Shown: piece after piece, positions 8,695 to 16,963 of the stretch | Numbering within the stretch: position 1 is the first letter of the stretch | How the letters are laid out: each line of letters starts with the position of its first letter | Origin: JAGOUN01 sp040389005 | Lineage (GTDB): Bacteria > Pseudomonadota > Gammaproteobacteria > JAGOUN01 | Reading direction: 5' to 3' | Length of the DNA stretch: 25,359 nucleotides | Assembly (NCBI GenBank): GCA_040389005.1 | Contig: JAZKAS010000028.1 | Location: forward strand, 1-25,359 | Program-made: the position numbers and the translations under genes | The notes under the pieces: generated by a model | Seen by the model: the letters and a program-made list of their open reading frames with translations, nothing else | Databases searched by the model: none | What the model was told of the DNA's origin: nothing

Positions 8695-11304
8695 TTAGAA
8701 AGCTTCTACAAAATTATTTTGATAATTTTCTATGTTTTGCGCAACGAGCGATGAAGAATCGCGGCTATTCACTTCACCTAATCCTTTCAATACAAATTGC
8801 ACGTAGTACACGCGATCGTACTGATTTTGTCCATTATTGACCCCCGATAGCTCTTGGTTCACCATGAAGCTCACGCCCCAACAGCAGGCACTATATTCTG
8901 CACCAAACATGAACGAAACGCCATTGGTATAGCTCGTATCCCAATCCACACTTCCCAGAGTATTCCATTGCGCGACTAATGGCCAGGCATATGAGGCGTG
9001 AATTTGACTTAAATTCGCCAAATTAGTGTCGCCGTCGTATTGATCTGTATAGAGTTCTCCCTCGCCCACAAATGAATATCCTAAGTTCACGACGCGTCGC
9101 TCATCTTGTTTGTAATGTATGGTGGCGGAGGCATTTTGAAAATCTTGTTGTTCGGAGTCGTAAGCAGTATCGCCTGAAAACGACCAATGTTGGGAAAGAA
9201 AATAATTGGTTTGCGCAACAATTGGTGAAAATTCTTCAGTATCTTGTCGGTTGCAAGTTTCAGTATCACACAAACTCACTTGCCGATCTTGAAAATATAA
9301 AATTTCGCCCATGCTGAAATTCATTTTTTCTGTACCGGAAGTTTGATCAATAAATCGTGTCGTAGCGCCATAAGAAATTTGATTCGCATCGCCAACTCTA
9401 TCGACACTACTAAAACGATTGTTTTGAAAAAGTTGATCGTAAGTGAGGGTGTATAATGTCGAATCAAAATCCGGTAAATTATTTTGATTTTCATAGGGCA
9501 CGTAAAGATAGTAAAGACGTGGTTCTAATGTTTGCAAATATGATTTCCCCCAGATAGGTGTATCTTTATCAAAGTATAGTCCGCTGTCGATATCAAATAA
9601 GGGGAGGACGCGCGTAGGATCAGCGGGATCACCTTCTGAGGGATGTGAAAGTTGATAACTCGTGGAATCCACCTGTAATCCTGGTGTTAAATAACCATAC
9701 GGCTTATTGTTCGGTAGATTTATGCCAGGTCGCATATTAACGCGATATCCTGTTGTAGGTATGGTGGTGACGTCGGGGTCTTGCGCAATGTAAAAATAAT
9801 CGAATTGCGATGAAAGCCCATAATCAACGCCGGGAATTTGGTCAGGAATATCCGTGTTAAAATCTAATTCTGGTAATCGCGCATATTGATTATAAATTTG
9901 ATCTTGATTAATAGGGTGTAGCGTTTGATAATTTTTCAATAAACCTTGGAATGTCCAATATTCGCCATAATAATTGACATTGCCTTGTTGTAAAAGTTGA
10001 TCATCGGATTGTTTCATATTGCTTTGCGCAATATCTTCTAAAAAATAATCGTCACTGACATAGTTGTAATCAACATGCCCCGTCCAGTTGCTTGTCAATT
10101 GTGTGTTATCAAGCCAGTGAAAATTGGTCCGTGTATCGCTATTTTCTTCTAATGTTGTTAACTGATCACCGGGGGTATATTCTGTCAGCGCGTCTTTTTG
10201 AAATTGTTGAAATTTGCGATCGTCAGGCAAAACACCAACATCGACACTTCCAACACTACCTCTTGTTAAATAACGGAAATCTGAATTGAGGTAAGTGCCG
10301 CGTTCTTCATAAAAGTTTGGATATAGCGTTAAATCATAATTCGGTGCGAGATTAGCGTAGTAAGGAATAACAAAGGAGTATCCGCTATTGGAAGAGTTAG
10401 TAAAAGAGGGATATAAAAGTCCTGATTTTCGACGATCATCTAGCGGAAAACTAAAATACGGTAAATACATGACGGGTAAATGTCGTAGCCACAAGGTTGA
10501 GCCGTACGCAGTGCCGCGCCCCTCTGTTTTATCGAGATGTAAATCATTGGCCGTTAAATGCCATGCGCATGTTTTGTCGTCAGGTGGACACGTTGAATAG
10601 CTTGCATGGCGTAAATCCAGTTGATCGGCGGCCGTTTGCTCAACTTGTTTCGCGTATCCCCAGGCGACGAGTCCAGTTTCTTTTGTCGCTGGCTTATCTT
10701 TTGAGGTTGTGAGGACGTTTTCTAAAGGCTCAATTTGTAAGCGTTTTAAGGTGACGCGATAAATAACATCGTAAAGCGAAAAATGGCTGATAGCTTCATC
10801 TTTAATCGGCACGGTTGCGACATCGGCAATCAATAGTTTGCCCGGCTCTTGAAGGTGCACATTTCCAAGCATATTGATGTCTTTGAGATCACCGTTTGGG
10901 GCGCGATAGACATAGGCATTATCGGCAAGAATCTGTCTGTCGGGTTGCATCACGAGTACATTGCCCGAAAGAGTCGATTTTCCTTTGAAATAAAATTGAC
11001 CCGATTCTGCGGTGATTTGAACCGGTACTTTTTCGATCGGTGTTTTGTCAGGAATCGTTGGCCCAGAATACAGCATGGGTTGCGCTAAATAGTATCCACC
11101 GCAGGTATTGGCCGAATCATCATTCACCCAGCCCAAATATTGGCCGATATTGATGTTGCCAAGGGTTGAAAAATTGCTCGGATCATCGAGTGTATCGGTA
11201 TAAACCGGCGCTTGCTCAGGCAAAGCGGTTTCTTGCGCGCACGTCAATTTCCAGCAAAAACAAGCAGTTACAAGTAAAAATAGGGGGAGTAAACGTATTC
11301 GCAT
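8695..11304 (-). CDS. lptD: LptD, outer-membrane LPS assembly beta-barrel
   Basis: LptD with lipoprotein LptE forms the outer-membrane translocon that inserts lipopolysaccharide into the outer leaflet. I take ATG 11304 as the start because MRIRLLPLFLLVTACF gives a clean signal peptide. An in-frame TTG at 11316 is an alternative; neither has a good ribosome-binding site. After the signal comes an OstA/LptA-like beta-jellyroll domain (about residues 55-160: VQITAESGQFYFKGKS, LSGNVLVMQPDRQILADNA). The long beta-barrel domain follows (LPVMYLPYFSFPLDDRRKSG, then SGYSFVIPYYANLAPNYDLT). Cysteines fit the known LptD disulfide pattern: one near the mature N-terminus (NTCGGYY), others in TCPPDDKTC, and an adjacent pair in SACCWGVSF. 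The 869-residue length is somewhat longer than E. coli LptD (784). surA follows immediately. Confidence 0.95.
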   Translation of the reverse strand: MRIRLLPLFLLVTACFCWKLTCAQETALPEQAPVYTDTLDDPSNFSTLGNINIGQYLGWVNDDSANTCGGYYLAQPMLYSGPTIPDKTPIEKVPVQITAESGQFYFKGKSTLSGNVLVMQPDRQILADNAYVYRAPNGDLKDINMLGNVHLQEPGKLLIADVATVPIKDEAISHFSLYDVIYRVTLKRLQIEPLENVLTTSKDKPATKETGLVAWGYAKQVEQTAADQLDLRHASYSTCPPDDKTCAWHLTANDLHLDKTEGRGTAYGSTLWLRHLPVMYLPYFSFPLDDRRKSGLLYPSFTNSSNSGYSFVIPYYANLAPNYDLTLYPNFYEERGTYLNSDFRYLTRGSVGSVDVGVLPDDRKFQQFQKDALTEYTPGDQLTTLEENSDTRTNFHWLDNTQLTSNWTGHVDYNYVSDDYFLEDIAQSNMKQSDDQLLQQGNVNYYGEYWTFQGLLKNYQTLHPINQDQIYNQYARLPELDFNTDIPDQIPGVDYGLSSQFDYFYIAQDPDVTTIPTTGYRVNMRPGINLPNNKPYGYLTPGLQVDSTSYQLSHPSEGDPADPTRVLPLFDIDSGLYFDKDTPIWGKSYLQTLEPRLYYLYVPYENQNNLPDFDSTLYTLTYDQLFQNNRFSSVDRVGDANQISYGATTRFIDQTSGTEKMNFSMGEILYFQDRQVSLCDTETCNRQDTEEFSPIVAQTNYFLSQHWSFSGDTAYDSEQQDFQNASATIHYKQDERRVVNLGYSFVGEGELYTDQYDGDTNLANLSQIHASYAWPLVAQWNTLGSVDWDTSYTNGVSFMFGAEYSACCWGVSFMVNQELSGVNNGQNQYDRVYYVQFVLKGLGEVNSRDSSSLVAQNIENYQNNFVEAF

Positions 11305-11420
11305 GGGAACAAACAAGGCCTAATTAAGCAGGTAAATATCAAGAAATCGCGTGATTTTACTTCAAATGAGGCTTTCAGGACAGATATTTTTCAGTGAATG
11401 AATGCTTGATTTCAAGGCAT

Positions 11421-11499
11421 AAATGGAGAATCAAATCTGCATTTGCAGGTTTACTTCCCCAGATAGATATGCAAAAATGGAGAATCAAATCGACATTTG
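11421..11499. repeat. Two direct-repeat copies upstream of the ATPase operon
   Basis: A 25-base unit beginning AAATGGAGAATCAAATC and ending CATTTG occurs at 11421-11445 and again at 11475-11499. It matches at 23 of 25 positions, with a 54-base period. The second copy is the left part of the inverted repeat at 11473-11520. Repeated units of this kind next to a gene start suggest a protein-binding array or insertion-associated repeats. Confidence 0.7.
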
Positions 11500-11520
11500 A
11501 TGATTTAATTCTCCATTTTT
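11473..11520. promoter_or_regulatory. Large imperfect palindrome immediately upstream of the ATPase start
   Basis: Left arm AAAAATGGAGAATCAAATC (11473-11491) and right arm GATTTAATTCTCCATTTTT (11502-11520) are complementary at 18 of 19 positions around a 10-base loop. The ATPase ATG is at 11539, with a good AGGTGA ribosome-binding site between. The right arm ends in a T-run, so as RNA it could form an intrinsic terminator or attenuator in the leader. As DNA it could be an operator for a dimeric regulator, possibly the ATPase itself. Which role applies cannot be told from the sequence. Confidence 0.6.
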
Positions 11521-11538
11521 ATTGAGACCAGGTGAGTC

Positions 11539-12963
11539 ATGCATACTTTTATAGGTCGACAAAGAGAGCTACGACGATTGCAAGAGTTACAAGCTAAAAA
11601 AACGGCTTCTTTTGTTCTCGTGAAAGGTCGACGACGAGTAGGAAAAAGTCGACTTATTCAAGAGTTTAGCCAATATTTTGATGTTTTCTATGTTTTTTCG
11701 GGGTTGCCTCCTGACAAAAAGACTCGAGCTCAACACCAGCTAGCAGAATTTTCAAGACAAATGGCGCGAGAATTTAAAACAGCACATGCACAATACAATG
11801 ATTGGAGTGATATTTTTTGGGCTATTGGCGAACGGGTTCAAAAAGGAAAAATACTTTTATTATTCGATGAAATTTCCTGGATGGGGTCGAAAGACCCTAC
11901 CTTTTTGGGAAAAATAAAAAATCTTTGGGATCTTCAGCTTAAAAATAACACTGAGCTTATGTTTGTTGTCTGCGGTTCTGCTTCTGCCTGGATTGAAAAA
12001 AACATCCTCAGTAATACGGGGTTTGTTGGCCGTATTTCCTATGCTCTCACATTAGAAGAACTTTTATTAGTCAGCTGTAAGGAGTTTTGGCCAAAAAACA
12101 TTACCGCTTATGAGAAATTAAAAATATTGGCAGTGACAGGTGGCATTCCAAAATATTTAGAAGAGATCGACCCAAAAGCAGGTGCAGAAGAAAATATTAA
12201 AAAACTTTGTTTCTCAAAAGGTGGAATGTTGGTGAATGAGTTTGATCAGATGTTTTCAGATATTTTTCTTAGAAAATCTAAATTCTATCATAACATTCTT
12301 GAGTGCTTATCAAGCGGTGCTAAAGAGCAAACTCTTGTTGCAAAAGCACTGCAGTCTGACAGTCTTGGAAGAATTTCTGGGTATTTATGGGAATTAGAAG
12401 AAGCAGGTTTTATTAAGAGAGACTTCACTTGGGATATCAAAACAGGCAGTGACAATAAATCAAGTCGTTATCGCTTATCGGATAATTATGTTCGTTTTTA
12501 TTTAAAATATATTGCAAAAAATCAAAGCAAAATAAAACGCAACGCTTTTGAATTTAAATCACTTACTTCATTGCCTGAATGGAACGCCATTATGGGGTTT
12601 TCGTTTGAAAATCTAGTGCTGAATAATCGAAAATTAATCTTTGATTATCTTAATCTTCTTCCAGAAGACGTTGTAAATGAAAATCCTTTTTTTCAGCATA
12701 AAACAACTCGAACGCGTGGTTGTCAAATTGATTATATGATTCAAACCAAGTTTGGAACGCTTTATATTTGTGAAGTAAAGTTTTCAAAAAATGAGATTGG
12801 AGCTTCTGTTATTGAAGAAGTGCAAGAAAAAATTACCGCACTTGCCTTTCCACGCGGATTTTCTTGTCGGCCTGTGTTAATTCACGTGAATGGCGTGACT
12901 CAAGAAGTGGTTGATAGTGATTATTTTGCAGCAATAATTGATTTTGGGAGGTTTTTAGAATAA
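11539..12963 (+). CDS. AAA ATPase of the archaeal-type family (PF01637-like) with a C-terminal DUF234 domain
   Basis: Residues 1 to about 230 form a P-loop ATPase: FIGRQRELRRL at the N-terminus, Walker A GRRRVGKS (about 31-38) and Walker B ILLLFDEISWM (about 105-115). A sensor-like VVCGSASAWI and the GGIPKYLEEI segment typical of this family follow. A winged-helix-like region comes next (about residues 255-320). The C-terminal DUF234-type part contains QIDYMI followed by YICEVKFSK, matching the D...ExK core of PD-(D/E)xK nuclease folds. The 474-residue length is normal for the family, whose cellular role is poorly defined. The ATG has a clear AGGTGA site. The stop TAA shares its last base with the ATG of amgK, so the genes are translationally coupled. 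The gene sits between lptD and amgK-murU. A decayed second copy lies at 24204-24325, which indicates a mobile or multi-copy family. Confidence 0.9.
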   Translation: MHTFIGRQRELRRLQELQAKKTASFVLVKGRRRVGKSRLIQEFSQYFDVFYVFSGLPPDKKTRAQHQLAEFSRQMAREFKTAHAQYNDWSDIFWAIGERVQKGKILLLFDEISWMGSKDPTFLGKIKNLWDLQLKNNTELMFVVCGSASAWIEKNILSNTGFVGRISYALTLEELLLVSCKEFWPKNITAYEKLKILAVTGGIPKYLEEIDPKAGAEENIKKLCFSKGGMLVNEFDQMFSDIFLRKSKFYHNILECLSSGAKEQTLVAKALQSDSLGRISGYLWELEEAGFIKRDFTWDIKTGSDNKSSRYRLSDNYVRFYLKYIAKNQSKIKRNAFEFKSLTSLPEWNAIMGFSFENLVLNNRKLIFDYLNLLPEDVVNENPFFQHKTTRTRGCQIDYMIQTKFGTLYICEVKFSKNEIGASVIEEVQEKITALAFPRGFSCRPVLIHVNGVTQEVVDSDYFAAIIDFGRFLE

Positions 12964-13952
12964 TGACGCGATCACTTACATCTCAACAGCAAGGTTGGAT
13001 TTTTCAACATGTCCCAGTAACAAGTTATGATGCCCTTTGCGGTGATGCAGGATTTCGACGCTATTTTCGTTTGTATTTAGCGGATCAAAGCTTAATTTTT
13101 ATGGATGCGAGTGAAGAGCCGGCCATTTACAATGCGTTTATTCAGCAAACGGCGCATTTAAGTTCAACTAATTTACCCATTCCAAAGCTCTTAGCTAAAG
13201 ACGATGAGCAATCCTGGGCGATACTCGAAGATTTTGGGGATGATTTGTTGTGGCATTTATTTCAATCTTCGTCTGATTTAATGCAGGCAGATAATTTTTA
13301 TAAAGAAGCGATTGATCATCTTGTTGTTTTACATCAACACCCTATTCAAGCGTATGGGCGTTTTAGCATTTTAGATGAGCGCGTGATTCTTGAAGAGTGT
13401 CATGGTTGGCGAGAATGGTGTTTGGAAGGGTTATTTCACCAAACGTCTTCTTCGGAGTTAGAAAGTTGTTTTCAATTAATTGCCGATATCGTGACACGGC
13501 AACCGTATGTATTTATGCATCGTGATTTTCATTCAAAAAATTTACTCAGAAAACAAGATGGCAAGATTGGTATTATTGATTATCAAGACGCCATGGCCGG
13601 TCCAATGACTTACGATATCGCCTCATTGTTGCGCGATTGTTATATCGATTGGCCAGAAGAAAAGGTGCTGGAATGGGCGTTGTATTATAAACAACAAGCA
13701 CAAAAAAATGGTTTATTAGATAATATAGTGAGTGATGAAACGTTTTTAATTTGGTTTGATTGGACAAGTATTCAGCGTCATTTAAAAGCGTTATTTACGT
13801 TTTCACGAAAGTCGTTACGCGATCATAACGATAATTATTTGCAGTTTATTCCGCGAACGCTCAATTATTTAGAAACTATTTCTGCGCGATATGAAAAATT
13901 AAATGAATTGACTCGCGTTATCCAATTATTAAGAGAAAATAAAAATGATTAA
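12963..13952 (+). CDS. amgK: AmgK, anomeric MurNAc/GlcNAc kinase
   Basis: AmgK phosphorylates MurNAc (and GlcNAc) at the anomeric carbon, the first step of the recycling shortcut that bypasses de novo UDP-MurNAc synthesis. The protein has the aminoglycoside-phosphotransferase fold: DAGFRRYFRL nucleotide-loop region near residue 25, catalytic-loop motif HRDFHSKNL (around residues 183-191), then metal-binding GIIDYQDA (about 199-206). The 329-residue length is typical. The start overlaps the ATPase stop by one base (TAATG), and GGGAGG lies about 11 bases upstream inside the ATPase gene. The 3' end overlaps murU by 8 bases. In Pseudomonas amgK-murU also lies next to lptD-surA, so the ATPase is the unusual member here. 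Confidence 0.9.
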   Translation: MTRSLTSQQQGWIFQHVPVTSYDALCGDAGFRRYFRLYLADQSLIFMDASEEPAIYNAFIQQTAHLSSTNLPIPKLLAKDDEQSWAILEDFGDDLLWHLFQSSSDLMQADNFYKEAIDHLVVLHQHPIQAYGRFSILDERVILEECHGWREWCLEGLFHQTSSSELESCFQLIADIVTRQPYVFMHRDFHSKNLLRKQDGKIGIIDYQDAMAGPMTYDIASLLRDCYIDWPEEKVLEWALYYKQQAQKNGLLDNIVSDETFLIWFDWTSIQRHLKALFTFSRKSLRDHNDNYLQFIPRTLNYLETISARYEKLNELTRVIQLLRENKND

Positions 13953-14619
13953 AGCAATGATCTTCGCCGCAGGCAAAGGCGAACGCATGGGTGATTTAAC
14001 GCGAACTTGTCCGAAGCCATTGTTGATGGTGCATGGACAATCGTTGATTGTCTATCATTTGAAAAAATTGGCAGCGATTGGCATAAAAGATTGCGTGATT
14101 AACGTGCGCTATTTGGGTGAAAAAATTCAGCAAGCGCTGGGCGACGGCCGTCAATTTGGAATCAATATTCATTATTCTATTGAAACAGAAGCGCTTGAAA
14201 CCGCAGGTGGAATAATTCAGACATTAGATTTTTTTGACAATAAACCATTTATATTAATGAGCGCCGATGTTTTCACTGATTATCCTGTAGAAAAATTATT
14301 AGGCGCATTAACTGATAAAAAACAGTTGGCGCATTTAGTAATGGTTAATAATCCTGAGCATCATTGTCAGGGAGATTTTTCTTTAAACGCTGATGGTTTA
14401 TTAGGATTAGACGGCGTAAAATTAAATTACGCCGGCTTGGGAATTTATCATCCAAAATTATTTGCAAATCATTCGCCGGGTTATCGTAAACTTGGTGACG
14501 TGCTTAAAGAAGTGATTTCAAAAAAACAAATCACCGGCGAACATTATTTTGGTCCTTGGTTAAATGTAGATACGCCAGAAAGATTGGCATTAGCGGCGAC
14601 AACCACGACACCTATTTGA
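13945..14619 (+). CDS. murU: MurU, MurNAc-1-phosphate uridylyltransferase
   Basis: MurU converts MurNAc-1-phosphate and UTP to UDP-MurNAc, the step after AmgK in peptidoglycan recycling. The N-terminus MIKAMIFAAGKGERMGDLTR followed by CPKPLL is the nucleotidyltransferase signature (GxGxRMxPLT...KP) with one change (MGDLTR). A metal-binding Asp lies in LMSADVF, and the C-terminus LNVDTPERLA is the usual sugar-binding end. The 224-residue length is normal. An AAGAGA site precedes ATG 13945, and the start lies inside the last codons of amgK. The last 76 bases overlap the 3' end of the convergent 764-residue gene; both ends look genuine. Confidence 0.9.
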   Translation: MIKAMIFAAGKGERMGDLTRTCPKPLLMVHGQSLIVYHLKKLAAIGIKDCVINVRYLGEKIQQALGDGRQFGINIHYSIETEALETAGGIIQTLDFFDNKPFILMSADVFTDYPVEKLLGALTDKKQLAHLVMVNNPEHHCQGDFSLNADGLLGLDGVKLNYAGLGIYHPKLFANHSPGYRKLGDVLKEVISKKQITGEHYFGPWLNVDTPERLALAATTTTPI

Positions 14620-16838
14620 GAAATTCTGTTAAGAAGAGAATCCATCGTGTTGTTTTCTTTTGTATTGTTTTTAGAGAAAAAGCCATTAACTACGTGATAA
14701 ACTTCAGAAACAAGTGAATCTATACTTGTGCTTGCTTTGATGTGTTGTGTTTTTTTCTTTAGCTCAAGTAAAATATAAAATGCACTGTATTTTTTGCCAG
14801 ATATCATGTCGATTATTTCTTGTAAACTGGATGCGGTGTTTTGTGAGCCAAAGAATGCTTGGCCGGGCACAGAAAACTTTTTAAGTTGTGTCGCAAGGTT
14901 TTCAAGATTTTCTCGAGTGCATTTTTTGTTAATTGCAGAAACAATGTGCGCGATGTTTTTTTGATCTTGGAGAGATGGAAATGCACCTTCACTTTTAACT
15001 CTATTTGTTCTCTCTAGCTCATTTTCATATTGTGCTATTAAAATAGGCAGGGATTTTTTATCTATTTTTTTAGATTCATTTATTTCATTATATTTTTTAA
15101 GAATTGTTTGTAAATTATTGTAAGCTGTAAAAGTAGTTTCAGAGGCTTCTGAATTTTTGATACTTGCGCACGCAACAATAGACTCAAGTTTTTGACTATC
15201 TGACATCCTGCTGGCATTTATATTTAACATTGCTGCTGCAACTTGTTTGTTTATTCCTTGCATTAGCTTAATGATTTTATCTGCTGTCTCGGTTGTTTCA
15301 TTTTCTTCATTTGAATCACAAGGTAGAGTCTTAGAAAGGGCAATCAATAATTGAGTTTTTCCATCTTTTGCTGTCTTGCTCAATAATTTGGAAAATGCAT
15401 GTGCTACATTGCCATCAATATTATTTGGTCTGCATATTTCACTAATAACATTAATCACAACTAAAAACGCGGGGCTTTTTGTTAACACTATATTACGTTC
15501 TTTTATTTCGCTGGTGCATTGTTTACTGCCGATGAAAGATTGCCAGCAGTGCGTCATCGCCAAGTTAACAATATCTTTATTTTCCAATTCATCCAAGTTT
15601 CGTAGCAGTTCAATATTATCAAGAAAAAAGTGCATTAATAGGTCGTCGTCAGAAATTGATGATGGAAGTTCGGTGCATGCATAAGATACTTTATGTTCTC
15701 TTGGGGAAAAGTCTGTGTAATTTTGTTGATCAATCATGCCTAATGACTCTCTGCATGATCGTAAGTTCATATCATCGTCTTCACCCCGAGCCTTTAGAAG
15801 TTCTGTAATGCCTTTATATACGTAATTTTTTCGATCTTGCGTATCGACTAGCTTAGTTGATTGAGCAATAGAGTGGGTGCCAGCTTTAATATTTTGCATT
15901 GCATTGACTTCATATTGCCTAATGGGATTCACCTCTGCATCGGGATCAAAGAAAAATTTGTAATTTAGCTTAAATGCTACATCAGTATGACTATTAATCT
16001 GTGCTGTTTTTAACGCTTTGAGCTCTCTTTGTTCTTTGATGGATTCAGACTCGAACTCAGCTTCGGTTTCAATTTCTTCTTTTTCAGATAAAGAGGATGA
16101 GTATTTTTCTAAGGCATATGCTTGAATACAGTAAGCGTTTAACTCGTGAAGTATAGTTATCTGATCAGTAATAGAGATATCAGCGGCTTCTAGCGCCTTT
16201 TTAAGATCAGCATTTTCTAGTAATGGATAAATATTTTCTATAAAATATTTGACAGACTTCAGACTGTAAGCGCGAAAAGTTTCTATCGTGGATTTCTCCA
16301 AAGCATTAAAATATTCACTAAACGAGTTGAGTTGACTTGCTTCATTTAATTTTATTTCGCTCTGAATAGTAAATTTTACGAATGCGCTACGAGGTTGCAT
16401 TCTTTCAGGGGTTAATAGGTAGGTCTGGTTATCTTGTTGTTTATAAGTATTATTGGCGTAACTGTCATAAGTGCTGGCTCTATCAGGCTGGTAGATATCA
16501 AGATGTTTAAGCATAAGCAGATCTGGAATAGCCAGCAAGAAAATAGCTTTTAACAGCTCTGGATACGTAAAATTTTCTGAAAGTGTTTGTGACTCATTGA
16601 TGACGACATGAGATAATTTGCGGGCACGCTCTTTTAGGCTCTCTGTTGGAAGTGAATCTATATATTCACCCCAAAGACTTTTTAAATCTCGTGGTTTTGC
16701 AATGTCGTGATCAGGGTTTTTTTTGATCCATCTTTTAACTTTTGCATAAAAAACAATGATTATGTCTTTGTCTTGCTTAAGATTTTGAGTGTCTGATGAT
16801 GCAGAGTTTAATGATAGACGACGGCTCATGCTAAACAT
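14544..16838 (-). CDS. Unknown 764-aa helical protein, tandem paralogue of the upstream 396-aa gene
   Basis: I choose ATG 16838 (MFSMSRRLSLNS), not an ATG 17 codons upstream, because the upstream stretch is the promoter block shared with the neighbouring paralogue. In both genes the TATACT ends exactly 30 bases before the start. No signal peptide, membrane segment or named domain is seen. A Glu-rich coiled-coil-like stretch lies near residues 255-285. From about residue 385 to the end it aligns with nearly the whole 396-aa protein: DDDLLMHFFLDNIELLRNL, CWQSFIGSKQCTSEIKERNI, KKFSVPGQAFFG, and YILLELKKKTQHI. The N-terminal 380 residues are absent from that paralogue but resemble the start of the 1712-aa protein. 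Its 3' end overlaps murU by 76 bases; the paralogue ends at an equivalent point, supporting this stop. Function is unknown. Confidence 0.82.
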   Translation of the reverse strand: MFSMSRRLSLNSASSDTQNLKQDKDIIIVFYAKVKRWIKKNPDHDIAKPRDLKSLWGEYIDSLPTESLKERARKLSHVVINESQTLSENFTYPELLKAIFLLAIPDLLMLKHLDIYQPDRASTYDSYANNTYKQQDNQTYLLTPERMQPRSAFVKFTIQSEIKLNEASQLNSFSEYFNALEKSTIETFRAYSLKSVKYFIENIYPLLENADLKKALEAADISITDQITILHELNAYCIQAYALEKYSSSLSEKEEIETEAEFESESIKEQRELKALKTAQINSHTDVAFKLNYKFFFDPDAEVNPIRQYEVNAMQNIKAGTHSIAQSTKLVDTQDRKNYVYKGITELLKARGEDDDMNLRSCRESLGMIDQQNYTDFSPREHKVSYACTELPSSISDDDLLMHFFLDNIELLRNLDELENKDIVNLAMTHCWQSFIGSKQCTSEIKERNIVLTKSPAFLVVINVISEICRPNNIDGNVAHAFSKLLSKTAKDGKTQLLIALSKTLPCDSNEENETTETADKIIKLMQGINKQVAAAMLNINASRMSDSQKLESIVACASIKNSEASETTFTAYNNLQTILKKYNEINESKKIDKKSLPILIAQYENELERTNRVKSEGAFPSLQDQKNIAHIVSAINKKCTRENLENLATQLKKFSVPGQAFFGSQNTASSLQEIIDMISGKKYSAFYILLELKKKTQHIKASTSIDSLVSEVYHVVNGFFSKNNTKENNTMDSLLNRISQIGVVVVAANANLSGVSTFNQGPK

Positions 16839-16864
16839 TTTTTTTTCTCTATTATTTGTATGGG

Positions 16865-16909
16865 CAGTAGTATAGCACATAAATCGCACAATAAAGGTTC
16901 ACTTTGCTT
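16865..16909 (-). promoter_or_regulatory. Promoter block of the 764-aa gene, duplicated
   Basis: On the minus strand TGCTATACT gives a -10 element at 16874-16869; no strong -35 is seen. The 45-base block aligns without gaps to 18181-18225 at 33 of 45 positions, and the -10 ends 30 bases before the start codon in both. The duplication therefore carried the promoter with the gene. Confidence 0.5.
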
Positions 16910-16963
16910 AAAATAGCTTGTTAATAAAACATGTATTTCCACATCTATCTGGTTATTATTTGA

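Noticed and set aside
10388..10712. Plus-strand open frames inside lptD and other core genes
   Set aside because: They lie opposite well-supported genes, lack ribosome-binding sites and have no protein-like features.
16839..16889. 17-codon N-terminal extension of the 764-aa gene
   Set aside because: These codons lie in and just after the promoter block shared with the paralogue, and spacing to the downstream ATG is identical in both genes.
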